64,000 bases of DNA, from assembly GCA_002300355.1 (NCBI GenBank), contig NSGV01000001.1, positions 434,001 to 498,000 on the forward strand, written 5' to 3'. The notes below the pieces were generated by a model that saw nothing but the letters and a program-made list of their open reading frames with translations, was not told where the DNA came from and did not search any database. This stretch comes from Streptomyces sp. TLI_235. GTDB taxonomy: Bacteria; Actinomycetota; Actinomycetes; Streptomycetales; Streptomycetaceae. Position 1 is the stretch's first letter; every line of letters starts with the position of its first letter. The translations under genes and the position numbers were made by a program. Below are positions 1-8,135 of the stretch, in pieces.

Positions 1-703
1 CCAGTCCGATCGTGATGAACAGCGCGTCGATGAGGGCGATCAGGGTGGTGCCGCGCATGAACCCGGCGGTCGCGGCGAAGGCCTGCCGGCCGCAGGCGAT
101 CACGGTCTCGGCCGGGCCGGGCGGCAGCCAGCCGCGGACGGCGTCGGCGGTGCGGTGGCCGTCCCGGAGGAAGAAGAAGACCAGGGCGAGGGTGAGCACC
201 GCGCCGGTGAGCAGCTGGGTGGCCAGCCCGAGGCCGGAGAGCACGCCGTTGGCGAGCGAGTTGACCAGGTCGCTGCCCGAGCCGGAGCTCTGTTCGAGCG
301 CGTACTGGATCTTCTGTCCGAGCGGGCCGAGCCAGTCGGCGATCCGCCGGCCGGCCTCGCTGAGCGCGGCGGCGATGTCGGGCGCGCTGTGCACCAGGGA
401 GTTGACCAGCAGTGCGATCACCCCGCAGACGGCGAGCACCAGCACCGTGCAGGTGAGGCCGGCGGCGGCGCCCCGGCGCAGGCCGCGGCGGACCAGCCAG
501 GGCATCACGGGTTCGAGCAGGGCGGTGCCGAGCAGGGCGACGACGACCGGGACGGTGGCCGCCTGCAGTTCCACCATCGCCCACACCAGCAGCGCGGCGA
601 CCGCGACGACGAGCAGGACGGCGGCCGACCAGGAGGCGGCCAGCCGCACCGCCCGGGGCGGCGCGGCTGGCCCGTCCTCGGCGTCCGGGGGCTCGGCCGG
701 CAT
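1..703 (-). CDS. AI-2E family transporter (PerM/YhhT-like), 3' end outside window
   Basis: Read from ATG at 703 to the window edge, this gives 234 residues with no stop, so the C-terminus is missing. After a short acidic start come two hydrophobic helices (about residues 22-65), a soluble stretch rich in Ala and Ser, another helix pair containing LTLALVFFFLRDG, and then FMRGTTLIALIDALFITIGL as the window ends. Order and spacing fit the AI-2E (PF01594) permease family, whose members carry about eight helices and 350-400 residues. Substrates of actinobacterial members are mostly unknown; the family name should not be taken as proof of AI-2 export. It is separated by 95 bp from the next minus-strand gene and looks monocistronic within what is visible. 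Confidence 0.85.
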   Translation of the reverse strand, partial: MPAEPPDAEDGPAAPPRAVRLAASWSAAVLLVVAVAALLVWAMVELQAATVPVVVALLGTALLEPVMPWLVRRGLRRGAAAGLTCTVLVLAVCGVIALLVNSLVHSAPDIAAALSEAGRRIADWLGPLGQKIQYALEQSSGSGSDLVNSLANGVLSGLGLATQLLTGAVLTLALVFFFLRDGHRTADAVRGWLPPGPAETVIACGRQAFAATAGFMRGTTLIALIDALFITIGL

Positions 704-798
704 CGCACCTCCGGGGTGGGCAGCCACTCTCGACTCGACCCCATATCAGCACACAAGCCGATGAATCAGGCGATTGGACGGCGACCGGCGCGCCCCGC

Positions 799-1917
799 TC
801 ACTCCGCCGGAAGGACCACCACCCGGCCGTCCGGCGTGCCGCCGAAGGCCAGCACCCGGGCGCCCTCCTCCTCGACACCGGCCAGCGCGGCCCGCGGCAG
901 CGGCGCGAACGGACGGACCGTCAGCACGTCCTCCTCGGTCTTCCAGCTGCCGGCCACCGAGCCGTCGACCAGCACCGTACCGAGCACGATCCCGTTCACC
1001 GTCATCACCCGTGGGCGGTACGCCTCGGGCAGCACCCGGGTCCGGTCAGCGTGCGACAGCAGCAGGTTGTCGAAGGGCGCGAGCAGCCGGACGGGGGCGG
1101 GCGCCGAGGCGTCCGGCCGCGGCGCCTCCGGCAGGTCGTACAGGGTGCGGCCCTGCTCGTCGCGCAGCCGTACCAGGCGGTCGCCGAGCCGGGTCAGCAC
1201 CGGGCCCAGCCGGGTGAGGCCGGACCACTTCTGCACGTCGGCGGCGGTGGCCGGGCCGAAGGCGGCGAGGTAGCGCAGCACCAGGCCGTCCAGCGCCGGC
1301 GCCGGGTCGAGCGGGCGGCCGAGCCAGTGCTCGGCGGTGGTGTGCGCGGCCGGGCCGCCGCGCCCCCACAGGCCGCGCGGCGGCACCTGGACGAGCGGCA
1401 GCGCGCAGCGGGCCGCCTGGGCGAGCGCGGCCGGCTCGCTCCCCGGATAGGCCGGGGCGAGCAGCGGGCCGAGCTGTTGGAAGGTCAGCGGTTCGGCCTC
1501 GACCAGGAGCCGGGCGCGCGCCGCCAGCGCGGCCAGGTCGCCGGCGGGGTCGGCCGGGTCGGTGAGGTCGAGGCCGGGCAGCCGCTTGGCGTACGTGGTC
1601 CGCAGCCCGCGGTCGAGTACGGGCTGCAGCAGCGGACGCAGGGTCAGGCAGTCCTCGGCGGTGACGAGGTGGATGGTGCCGCGCTGCAGGGCGATCCGGA
1701 CGGCGCCGCGGTCCTCCAGCAGGGCAGTGAGCTGCTCGGGGGCGAAGCCCTCGAGCCGGCTGTGCAGCCCGAGGTAGGGCGGCTCCGGGGCTGCCTGGGC
1801 CTGCAGGCCGACCAGGTGGCGGACCATCGCCGCGGCGTCCAGGGTGCTGCGCTGCAGCAGGTGCTGACGGGCCAGCAGCGCGCGGCCGAGGGCGCGGGCG
1901 GTCAGCGGGGCGCTCAC
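799..1917 (-). CDS. winged helix DNA-binding domain protein (HTH_42/YcaQ-like family)
   Basis: 372 residues from a GTG start that overlaps the stop of the upstream phosphodiesterase gene by 4 bp (GTGA), so the two are translationally coupled. The start LTARALGRALLARQHLL, the motif LVGLQAQAAPEPPYLGL near residue 35 and the C-terminal LLAPFDNLLLSHADRTRVL are the hallmarks of the winged-helix DNA-binding protein family PF06224 common in Streptomyces. Related proteins YcaQ and AlkX-type glycosylases unhook interstrand crosslinks, so a DNA-repair role is possible, but I infer family only. The same frame stays open upstream through the GDPD gene, which is a shadow. Last gene of the three-gene operon TOBE-GDPD-winged helix. 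Confidence 0.85.
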   Translation of the reverse strand: MSAPLTARALGRALLARQHLLQRSTLDAAAMVRHLVGLQAQAAPEPPYLGLHSRLEGFAPEQLTALLEDRGAVRIALQRGTIHLVTAEDCLTLRPLLQPVLDRGLRTTYAKRLPGLDLTDPADPAGDLAALAARARLLVEAEPLTFQQLGPLLAPAYPGSEPAALAQAARCALPLVQVPPRGLWGRGGPAAHTTAEHWLGRPLDPAPALDGLVLRYLAAFGPATAADVQKWSGLTRLGPVLTRLGDRLVRLRDEQGRTLYDLPEAPRPDASAPAPVRLLAPFDNLLLSHADRTRVLPEAYRPRVMTVNGIVLGTVLVDGSVAGSWKTEEDVLTVRPFAPLPRAALAGVEEEGARVLAFGGTPDGRVVVLPAE

Positions 1918-2612
1918 CCGGCGAGCTCCCGGCGCAGCATGCCGATCCGGTTGCTGGTCAGCGAGTCGACACCGGCCAGCAGCATCCGGCGCACGGTGCG
2001 GCGCAGGTCGACCGTCCAGGTGGAGACCAGCAGGCCGGCGTCGTGGGCGGCGCCGACCAGGCGGGGCTCGACCATGCCGAACGGCGGGTTGAGGTACCGC
2101 GGCCGCAGGTCGTCGAGGAGCGTCCGGCCGGGCAGCCGGGGCTGACGCCAGGTCAGGGCGATCTCCGCCTCGGGGTCGAGCTCGCGGACGGCGAGCATCG
2201 CGGCGGTCGGGCCGCACCAGGCGACGTTCGGCCGGGCTCCGAGGTCGGCGACCGCGCGGTACGCGGCGGCGGCCGGGCCGCGCTCGTCCAGGTCGATCAT
2301 CAGGCGGGTGCCGGGTGTCTCGGCGACGGCCTTGAGCGCCTCGGTGAGGGTCGGGATCCGGGGGCCGCCGGGTTCGCCGATCCCGGCGAGGTCGTCGAGG
2401 GTGAGCCGGTCCAGCGGCCGGGGGTCGCCCCACAGCCGTTCCAGGGTGGCGTCGTGCAGCAGCACGGGGACGCCGTCGCGGGTCAGCCGGACGTCCACCT
2501 CCACGGCGTCGGCCCCGGCGGCGGCGGCCGACTCGACGGAGCGCAGGGTGTTCTCGCGGAACCGGTAGGGGTCGCCGCGGTGGGCGACGGCGAGCACGGC
2601 GGGACGGCTCAT
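1914..2612 (-). CDS. glycerophosphodiester phosphodiesterase
   Basis: 232 residues from ATG at 2612. The N-terminal AHRGDPYRFRENT is the GDPD signature (HRG...ENT) and VEVDVRLTRDGVPVLLHD carries the metal-binding Glu and Asp plus the second catalytic His. No signal peptide is visible, so this is a cytosolic glycerophosphodiesterase releasing glycerol-3-phosphate from glycerophosphodiesters. It follows the TOBE-domain gene by 35 bp and overlaps the winged-helix gene by 4 bp, so all three are probably cotranscribed. Length is near the usual 230-250 residues for cytosolic actinobacterial GDPDs. Confidence 0.92.
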   Translation of the reverse strand: MSRPAVLAVAHRGDPYRFRENTLRSVESAAAAGADAVEVDVRLTRDGVPVLLHDATLERLWGDPRPLDRLTLDDLAGIGEPGGPRIPTLTEALKAVAETPGTRLMIDLDERGPAAAAYRAVADLGARPNVAWCGPTAAMLAVRELDPEAEIALTWRQPRLPGRTLLDDLRPRYLNPPFGMVEPRLVGAAHDAGLLVSTWTVDLRRTVRRMLLAGVDSLTSNRIGMLRRELAG

Positions 2613-2647
2613 GGGGCGGGGCGTCTCCTCGGACGGCTCGGCGCTGG

Positions 2648-3064
2648 TCAGCGCCGCTCGACGACCACGTTGGTGGACTTGATGACGGCGGTGGCGGGCG
2701 CGCCGGGCACCAGGGCGAGCTCCTCGGCCGACTCCCGGCTGATCAGCGAGACCACCCGGAACGGCCCGGCCTGGATCTCGACCTGGGCGGCGACATCGCC
2801 GAGCACGACGTCGGTGACGATGCCGGGGAAGCGGTTCCGGGCCGACGACGGCCGGCCCTCGGCCTCGGCGTTCTCGGGCCTGGCGAGTTCGCGGGCGAAC
2901 GCGGCGAGCCGGTCGCCGGGGATGATCCGGTGGCCGTGGTCGTCGCGGGTGGCGGCGAGCCGCCCGGCGTCGACCCAGCGGCGCATGGTGTCGGCGCTGA
3001 CGCCCAGCATCGCGGCGGCCTCGCCGATGCGGTAGGGGTGGACCGGCCGGTCGGGCTGGGCCAT
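2648..3064 (-). CDS. TOBE domain protein with MerR/excisionase-type helix-turn-helix
   Basis: 138 residues from ATG at 3064. Residues 12-60 (YRIGEAAAMLGVSADTMRRW and following) form a MerR/excisionase-like helix-turn-helix; residues 75-138 form one TOBE/Mop-like molybdate-binding domain (NRFPGIVTDVVLGDVAAQVE and VIKSTNVVVER). This HTH-TOBE arrangement is widespread in actinobacteria and is thought to sense molybdate or related oxyanions. No modABC genes lie next to it, so the link to molybdate is by family only. It heads the operon with the GDPD and winged-helix genes. A longer N-terminus reaching 3139 is possible, but MAQPDRP has a good RBS-like GGAGAG upstream and fits the family start. Confidence 0.85.
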   Translation of the reverse strand: MAQPDRPVHPYRIGEAAAMLGVSADTMRRWVDAGRLAATRDDHGHRIIPGDRLAAFARELARPENAEAEGRPSSARNRFPGIVTDVVLGDVAAQVEIQAGPFRVVSLISRESAEELALVPGAPATAVIKSTNVVVERR

Positions 3065-3299
3065 GGGGCTCTCCTGGCGTGTGGTTCGAGCGGTGCACCG
3101 GTACGGGCGCCTGCCGCGCACCGGGATGTCCGCCGCCATCCTGCCCTACCCGACCGCGCCCGGGCGAAGCGGAACCCGCCCGCACCGTCCGAACCCCACG
3201 GCGAACTCCCGCGGCACGCCGCCCGGGCCGGCGTCGGATGCCCGGCGACACGGCAACGACGCCCCCGGTGAGCACGGTGGCGGGCGCCCGGGCCGCGGG

Positions 3300-4499
3300 T
3301 CAGGCGCCGCCGAAGAGGTCGCGGCGGACGGCGTCGCCGGCGGTGAGGACGGCGCCGGCGAGGACGGCGCCGCCGCCGGCGGTGCCGGCGCGGACCTCGG
3401 TGCGGAGCGGGACGAGGCGGGCGATCTCGCGTTCGACGCGGCTCGCCAGTCGCGGGCCGCCGGCCCGGCCGATCTCGCCGCCGAGCACCACGCAGCCGGG
3501 GTCGAGCACCACGCAGACGGAGGCCGCGCCGAGCGCGATCCGCCGGGCGTAGGCGTCGAGGAAGGTGTCGGCCTCCGGTCCGCCGTCGGCCGCGGCGCGG
3601 CGCAGCACCTCCTCGCCGAGGGGCGCGCTGACGGGCAGTTCGGCCGGGTCGGGGACGGGCAGGCCGTGCTCGCGGGCGAGGTCGCAGACGGCGGCGGAGG
3701 AGACCAGGGTGTGGAAGCCGCCTGAGGCGCAGCCGCCGTCGCCGCTCGGCAGTCCGGAGCCGTACACCGGGAGGTAGCCGATCTCGCCGGTGCCGCCGGT
3801 GGCGCCGCGCCTGAGCCGGCCGTCGAGGACGACGGCGGCGCCGACGCCGTGGCTGAGCCAGATCAGGACGAAGGTGTCGCGGTCCCGGGCGGCGCCGATC
3901 CGGTGTTCGGCGATGCCGGCGAGGTTGACCTCGTTGTCGACGATCACCTCGGTGTGCGGGTCGGCGCGCAGGGCGGAGATCAGTTCGGTCTGGCGGCGGG
4001 AGAGGGCGCCGGAGTTCTGGTGCTCACCGGTGGCGGGGTCGAAGAGGCCGGGGGCACCGATGGCGACGGTGTGCAGGAGTTCGGCGCCGGCCTCGCGGGC
4101 GGCGCGGCCGAGGGCGTCGAGGGTGCGTTCGGCGAGCTGCTCGTCGCCGCCGGCGACGGTGGCGGTGGCGGTGGCCCGGGTGCGGCCGGTCAGGTCGGCG
4201 ACCACCAGGTCGACGCCGGTGGTGCGGACGTCGAGGCCGGCGAGGAAGGCGCGGTCGGCGACCAGGGCGTAGAGGCGGGCGTTGGGTCCGCGCCGCTGCT
4301 CGCCGCTCTCGCCGACGACGGCGACCAGGCCGGCCCGCTGCAGCCGGTCGAGGAGGTCGGCGACGGTGGGGCGGGAGAGCCCGGTGAGGCCGCGCAGTTC
4401 GGTGGCGGTCAGCGGCCCGCTCTCCAGCAGGAGGTCGAGCGCCAGCCGGTCGTTGATGGCCCGGGCGGTGCTGGGCGTCGCCGTGCGCGCGGTCGTCAT
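3300..4499 (-). CDS. ROK family transcriptional regulator
   Basis: 399 residues. Residues 14-70 are a winged HTH (RAINDRLALDLLLESGPLTA; TELRGLTGLSRPTVADLL). The rest is a ROK sugar-kinase-like domain with VIVDNEVNLAGIAEHRIG, GVGAAVVLDGRLRRGATGG and GTGEIGYLPVYG. The usual ROK zinc-binding GxCxCGxxGC motif is reduced to GDGGCASGG and the conserved His after GTGEIG is Tyr, so it is probably a regulator without kinase activity. It is divergent from an MFS permease gene and the short space between them contains a 7-7-7 inverted repeat. The natural model is a ligand-released repressor of itself and of the permease. Ligand unknown, probably a sugar by family. Confidence 0.92.
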   Translation of the reverse strand: MTTARTATPSTARAINDRLALDLLLESGPLTATELRGLTGLSRPTVADLLDRLQRAGLVAVVGESGEQRRGPNARLYALVADRAFLAGLDVRTTGVDLVVADLTGRTRATATATVAGGDEQLAERTLDALGRAAREAGAELLHTVAIGAPGLFDPATGEHQNSGALSRRQTELISALRADPHTEVIVDNEVNLAGIAEHRIGAARDRDTFVLIWLSHGVGAAVVLDGRLRRGATGGTGEIGYLPVYGSGLPSGDGGCASGGFHTLVSSAAVCDLAREHGLPVPDPAELPVSAPLGEEVLRRAAADGGPEADTFLDAYARRIALGAASVCVVLDPGCVVLGGEIGRAGGPRLASRVEREIARLVPLRTEVRAGTAGGGAVLAGAVLTAGDAVRRDLFGGA

Positions 4500-4524
4500 G
4501 GAAGCGAATCCTTCCAGAGGTTTT

Positions 4525-4545
4525 TATCAGGTTCCCTTCCTGATA
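4525..4545. promoter_or_regulatory. inverted repeat, putative ROK operator
   Basis: TATCAGG at 4525-4531 and CCTGATA at 4539-4545 are perfect inverted copies separated by seven bases. They lie 25 bp upstream of the ROK start and 43 bp upstream of the MFS start chosen here, in an AT-rich patch of an otherwise GC-rich region. Position and symmetry suggest binding by a ROK dimer; not tested. Confidence 0.65.
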
Positions 4546-4588
4546 GTTTATCGGAGTCATGCTGGACAGAACCGGAGAGGACGAGCGC

Positions 4589-5779
4589 ATGGCAGACGAT
4601 CTGCACGGCGTACGGCGCGCCAGAGTGGGCATCGCCCTGGTCTTCGCCGTGCACGGCGCGGTGACGGGTACCTTCGCCACCCGCATCCCCTGGCTCCAGG
4701 ACCACCTGGACCTCGGCCCCGGCGAGCTGGGCCTCGCGCTGATCGCCCCGGCGGTGGGCTCCTTCCTCGCCATGCCGCTGGCCGGCCGCATCGTGCACCG
4801 CTACGGCGAACGGGCCGCCGTCCGCGGCCTGCTGATGGCCTGGACGCTCGCCCTCGCACTGCCCGCGCTCGCCCCCGACCTCGCGGTGCTCTGGCTCGCC
4901 CTGTTCGTGTACGGCGCCAGCGCCGGCATGTCCGACGTGGCGATGAACGCCCAGGGCGTGGCGGTCGAGGAGCGGCTCGGGCGCTCCGTCATGTCCGGCC
5001 TGCACGGCATGTGGTGCGTCGGCGGCCTGGTCGCCTCCGGCTTCGGCGTGCTCGCCGCGCACCGCGGCGTCGACGCCCGGGTGCAGTTCGCGATCGCCGC
5101 CGCCGTCCTCACCTGCCTCGCGGTGGTCGTCTGCCGCCCGCTGCTGGACGTCCGCCCCGAGCCGGAGGAGGAGGCGCCGCCGCGCTTCGCCCTGCCGCCG
5201 CGCTCGGCCCTGGTGATCGGCCTGGTCGGCTTCTGCGCGGTCTTCGCGGAGGGCGCCAGCATGGACTGGGGCGGCGTCTACCTGAGGGACGTCACCGGCG
5301 CCTCGGCCGGCACCGCGGCCGCCTGCTACTCCGCCTTCGCGGCGACCATGGCCGCGGCCCGGCTGGCCGGCGACGCCGTCGTGCAGCGGCTCGGGCCGGT
5401 CCGGACCGTCCGGATCGGCGGCACGATCGCCACCGCCGGCGGCCTGCTGGTGGTCTTCTCCGGCACCCCGGCCCTGGCCATCCCGGGCTTCGCGCTGATC
5501 GGCATCGGCATCGCCGTCGTCGTCCCGCTGGCCTTCGCCGCGGCCGGCAAGTCCGGCGGCAACGCCAGCCAGGCCATCGCGGGCGTCGCCACCGTCACCT
5601 ACACCTCCGGCCTGGTCGCCCCGGCGATCGTCGGTGGCATCGCCCAGGCCACCTCGCTCACCGTCTCCTTCGCCGTGGTGACGGCACTGGCCGCCGCCCT
5701 CGTCCCGTCCGCCGGCGCACTGCGCCGCAGGACCACGGTGGACCGCACCCCCGCCCGCGTCCCCGCCCGCGTCGACTGA
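4589..5779 (+). CDS. MFS transporter, YbjJ-like
   Basis: 396 residues with about 12 hydrophobic helices, beginning VGIALVFAVHGAVTGTFATR. The motif NAQGVAVEERLGR in the first half and EGASMDWGGVYLRD in the second are typical of the YbjJ/fucose-permease-like branch of the major facilitator superfamily. I chose ATG 4589 because GGAGAGG sits eight bases before it; an in-frame ATG at 4559 has only GGAG two bases away. It is divergent from the ROK regulator, which probably controls it. It is followed by a 15-bp-stem hairpin. Substrate and direction are unknown; the regulator family makes a sugar or sugar acid plausible. Confidence 0.88.
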   Translation: MADDLHGVRRARVGIALVFAVHGAVTGTFATRIPWLQDHLDLGPGELGLALIAPAVGSFLAMPLAGRIVHRYGERAAVRGLLMAWTLALALPALAPDLAVLWLALFVYGASAGMSDVAMNAQGVAVEERLGRSVMSGLHGMWCVGGLVASGFGVLAAHRGVDARVQFAIAAAVLTCLAVVVCRPLLDVRPEPEEEAPPRFALPPRSALVIGLVGFCAVFAEGASMDWGGVYLRDVTGASAGTAAACYSAFAATMAAARLAGDAVVQRLGPVRTVRIGGTIATAGGLLVVFSGTPALAIPGFALIGIGIAVVVPLAFAAAGKSGGNASQAIAGVATVTYTSGLVAPAIVGGIAQATSLTVSFAVVTALAAALVPSAGALRRRTTVDRTPARVPARVD

Positions 5780-5797
5780 CGCCTCCGGCACCCCCTC

Positions 5798-5832
5798 GGG
5801 GGCGGTGGCGGGCCGGGCCCGCCACCGCCCCC
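5798..5832. terminator. bidirectional hairpin terminator
   Basis: A perfect 15-bp stem (5798-5812 pairing with 5818-5832, starting GGGGGCGGTGGCGGG) with a 5-base loop lies between the convergent MFS and P450 genes. There is no T-run, as is usual in actinobacteria. Confidence 0.8.
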
Positions 5833-5877
5833 TTCGGTGTCCGATCTCCGGCCCGGCCGACGGGTGAGGCCCGGGCG

Positions 5878-7128
5878 TCACACCGAGACGGGCAGCGCGG
5901 TCAGGCAGCGGCTGCGCAGCGACCGCCGCCAGGTCAGCCGCTCGGGGTCGGCGTCGAGGGCCAGCCGCGGGAAGCGCCGCAGCAGACCCCCGACGGCGAT
6001 CTCGTTCTCCGCCCGGGCCAGCGCCGCACCGACGCAGAAGTGCGGGCCGCGGCCGAAGGCCAGGTGCGGCGGGCCCTGCCGGGCGGGGTCGAAGGTGTCG
6101 GGGTCGGGGAAGGCCCCGGGGTCGCGGTTGGCCGCGGCCCAGGACAGCCAGACGCGGTCGCCGGCGCCGATCCGCGTGCCCGCGACGTCGAGGTCCTCGG
6201 TCGGGAAGCGGCGGACGGCCAGCATGGCCGGCGGGTTCCACCGCAGCACCTCCTCCGTCACGGCCCCGAGGCCGAGGCTCCCCGCGCGGACGGCGGCGAG
6301 CTGCCGCGGGTGGGTGAGCAGGGCCAGCACGGTGCTGGACACCAGGCCGACGGTGTTGTGATACCCGGCGAAGAGCACCAGGAAGGCCGTCGCGAGCAGT
6401 TCGCGCTCGGTCGCCTGCCCGTCCCGTACCGCGCCGAGCAGCTCGGAGAGCAGGTCGTCGGCGGGCACCGCCCGCTTGAGGGCGATCAGCTCGCTGAGGA
6501 AGCCGTGCATGGCCCGCATGGCCTCGCGCGAGCGCCGCGGAGCTCCCGGGTCGGGCGAGAGCAGGGTGTCCGTCCAGGCCCGGAAGTCCACCCGGCGGTC
6601 GGCGGGCACGCCCAGGAGGTCGCAGATCACCGTGATGGAGAGCGGGGCGGCCAGGTCGGCCACCACATCGGCCCTGCCGCGCGACTCGACCCGGTCGAGG
6701 AGGGAATCCGCGGTCTGCCGGATCCGTCCGCGCAGCAGATCGGTACGCCGCGGCCCGAAGGCCGGCGCCACCAGGCGGCGCAGCCGGGCGTGGTCGGCGC
6801 CGTCGGCGTTGAGCAGATGTGCGTCGAGTTCGGGCGGCAGCGAGTCACCGGCCGTGCCGCCGCTGCGGGCGTGCCGCTTGTCCAGGGCGAGCCGGGTGTC
6901 GGCGGCGGCCGCCCGGGCCTGCTCGTACCCGGTGATCAGCCACACCGGTGCGGCGTCCGGGGCGACCGCCCGGTGCACCGCCCCTCGCCCTCGCAGCGCC
7001 GCACAGACGCCGTGCGGATCGGCGAGGAAGTCCTCGTCCAGATGTGCGGGCGCCGGCGGGCCGGGGCGCGGCCGCCCGGTGGCGTCGCCCGGCCTGCCCG
7101 GGTCGGCGGTGAAGGGTTCGACGGCCAC
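5878..7128 (-). CDS. cytochrome P450 with atypical I-helix
   Basis: 416 residues, a normal length for a bacterial class I P450. The haem-binding loop is FGRGPHFCVGAALAR (Cys365 as thiolate ligand) and the K-helix ExxR is E293-R296. The I-helix, usually AGxE/DTT, reads A254-G-Y-H-N-T259: the acidic residue is His and the first Thr is Asn, so the usual proton-delivery pair is changed. Such changes occur in P450s with unusual chemistry or substrate-assisted catalysis. No ferredoxin or reductase gene is adjacent, and no biosynthetic partner is obvious. It is divergent from the endonuclease IV gene by 86 bp. Substrate unknown. Confidence 0.93.
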   Translation of the reverse strand: MAVEPFTADPGRPGDATGRPRPGPPAPAHLDEDFLADPHGVCAALRGRGAVHRAVAPDAAPVWLITGYEQARAAAADTRLALDKRHARSGGTAGDSLPPELDAHLLNADGADHARLRRLVAPAFGPRRTDLLRGRIRQTADSLLDRVESRGRADVVADLAAPLSITVICDLLGVPADRRVDFRAWTDTLLSPDPGAPRRSREAMRAMHGFLSELIALKRAVPADDLLSELLGAVRDGQATERELLATAFLVLFAGYHNTVGLVSSTVLALLTHPRQLAAVRAGSLGLGAVTEEVLRWNPPAMLAVRRFPTEDLDVAGTRIGAGDRVWLSWAAANRDPGAFPDPDTFDPARQGPPHLAFGRGPHFCVGAALARAENEIAVGGLLRRFPRLALDADPERLTWRRSLRSRCLTALPVSV

Positions 7129-7214
7129 CCCGGCATGATCGCAGAGCCGGCGGACGGCCGGGCCCGCCGGGGCCGATTTCCGCCCGCGGTCCCCGATCGG
7201 GCATGCTCGCCGCC

Positions 7215-8135
7215 ATGGATCTCCCCGTGCCCGTGCAGCGCAACCCGGTCGGCGCCCATGTGCCCGTGGCGGGCCGCGGGCTGGTCGGCACCGGGCTGGC
7301 CTACGCGGCCCGGGTCGGCGCCGAGGCGGTGCAGGTCTTCGTCGCCAATCCGCGTGGCTGGGCCACCCCGCCCGGCGACCCGCGGCAGGACGAGGCCTTC
7401 CGCACCGCCTGTACGGAGCTGGGTGTCCCGGCGTACGTGCACGCCCCCTACCTGATCAACTTCGGTTCGGGGTCGGCGGCCACCCGCGAGCGCTCCGCCA
7501 CCTCGCTGCGGCACTCGCTGCACCGCGCGCACGCGATCGGCGCCCTCGGCGTGGTGGTGCACACCGGGTCGGCGCTCTGCGGTCCGCGCGCGGAGGCGCT
7601 GGCGCACGTCCGGGCGCAGGTGCTGCCGCTGCTCGACGAGTTGGCGGCGCTCGGCCCCGGCGCGCCGTGGCTGCTGCTGGAGCCGACCGCCGGCCAGGGC
7701 AGCTCGCTGTGCGGGCGGATGTCCGACCTCGGCGACTACGTCGACGCGCTGGACCGCCACCCGCTGCTCGGCGTCTGCCTGGACACCTGCCACGCCTTCG
7801 CCGCCGGGCACGACCTGGCCACCCCGGGCGGCACGGCCGCCATGCTGGCGGAGCTGACCGACGCCGTCGGCCCGGGGCGGCTGAGGCTCGTCCACGCCAA
7901 CGACTCCGAGGACGTGCTCGGCGCCCGCAAGGACCGGCACGCCAACATCGGGGCCGGCCACATCGGCGCGGCAGCCTTCGGCGAGCTGCTCGCCCACCCG
8001 GACACGGCCGGCGTCCCGCTGATCATCGAGACCCCGGACGGCCGCCACGACCCCGACCGGGTCGAGGGCGCCCGGCACGGCCAGGACATCCGGCGGCTCA
8101 AGGACCTGCGCGCCGCCGCCGGAGTGCCCGCATGA
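7215..8135 (+). CDS. nfo: deoxyribonuclease IV (AP endonuclease)
   Basis: 306 residues, TIM-barrel endonuclease IV family. GAHVPVAGRGL near the start, YVHAPYLINFGS, VVHTGSALCG, LLLEPTAGQGSSLCG, GVCLDTCHAFAAGHDL, RLVHANDSEDVLGARKDRHANIG and IIETPD supply the His, Glu and Asp ligands of the three-zinc centre. It cleaves DNA 5' of abasic sites in base excision repair. The start at 7215 is chosen because the family begins a few residues before NPVGAHV; ATG at 7203 would add four residues and neither has a good ribosome site. Its stop overlaps the next gene by 4 bp (ATGA). Confidence 0.93.
   Translation: MDLPVPVQRNPVGAHVPVAGRGLVGTGLAYAARVGAEAVQVFVANPRGWATPPGDPRQDEAFRTACTELGVPAYVHAPYLINFGSGSAATRERSATSLRHSLHRAHAIGALGVVVHTGSALCGPRAEALAHVRAQVLPLLDELAALGPGAPWLLLEPTAGQGSSLCGRMSDLGDYVDALDRHPLLGVCLDTCHAFAAGHDLATPGGTAAMLAELTDAVGPGRLRLVHANDSEDVLGARKDRHANIGAGHIGAAAFGELLAHPDTAGVPLIIETPDGRHDPDRVEGARHGQDIRRLKDLRAAAGVPA

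Noticed and set aside
4282-7455. A 1057-residue plus-strand open frame
   Set aside because: It crosses the ROK, MFS and P450 genes on both strands; composition is Arg/Gly/Pro shadow coding with no domain. High GC keeps many wrong frames open here.
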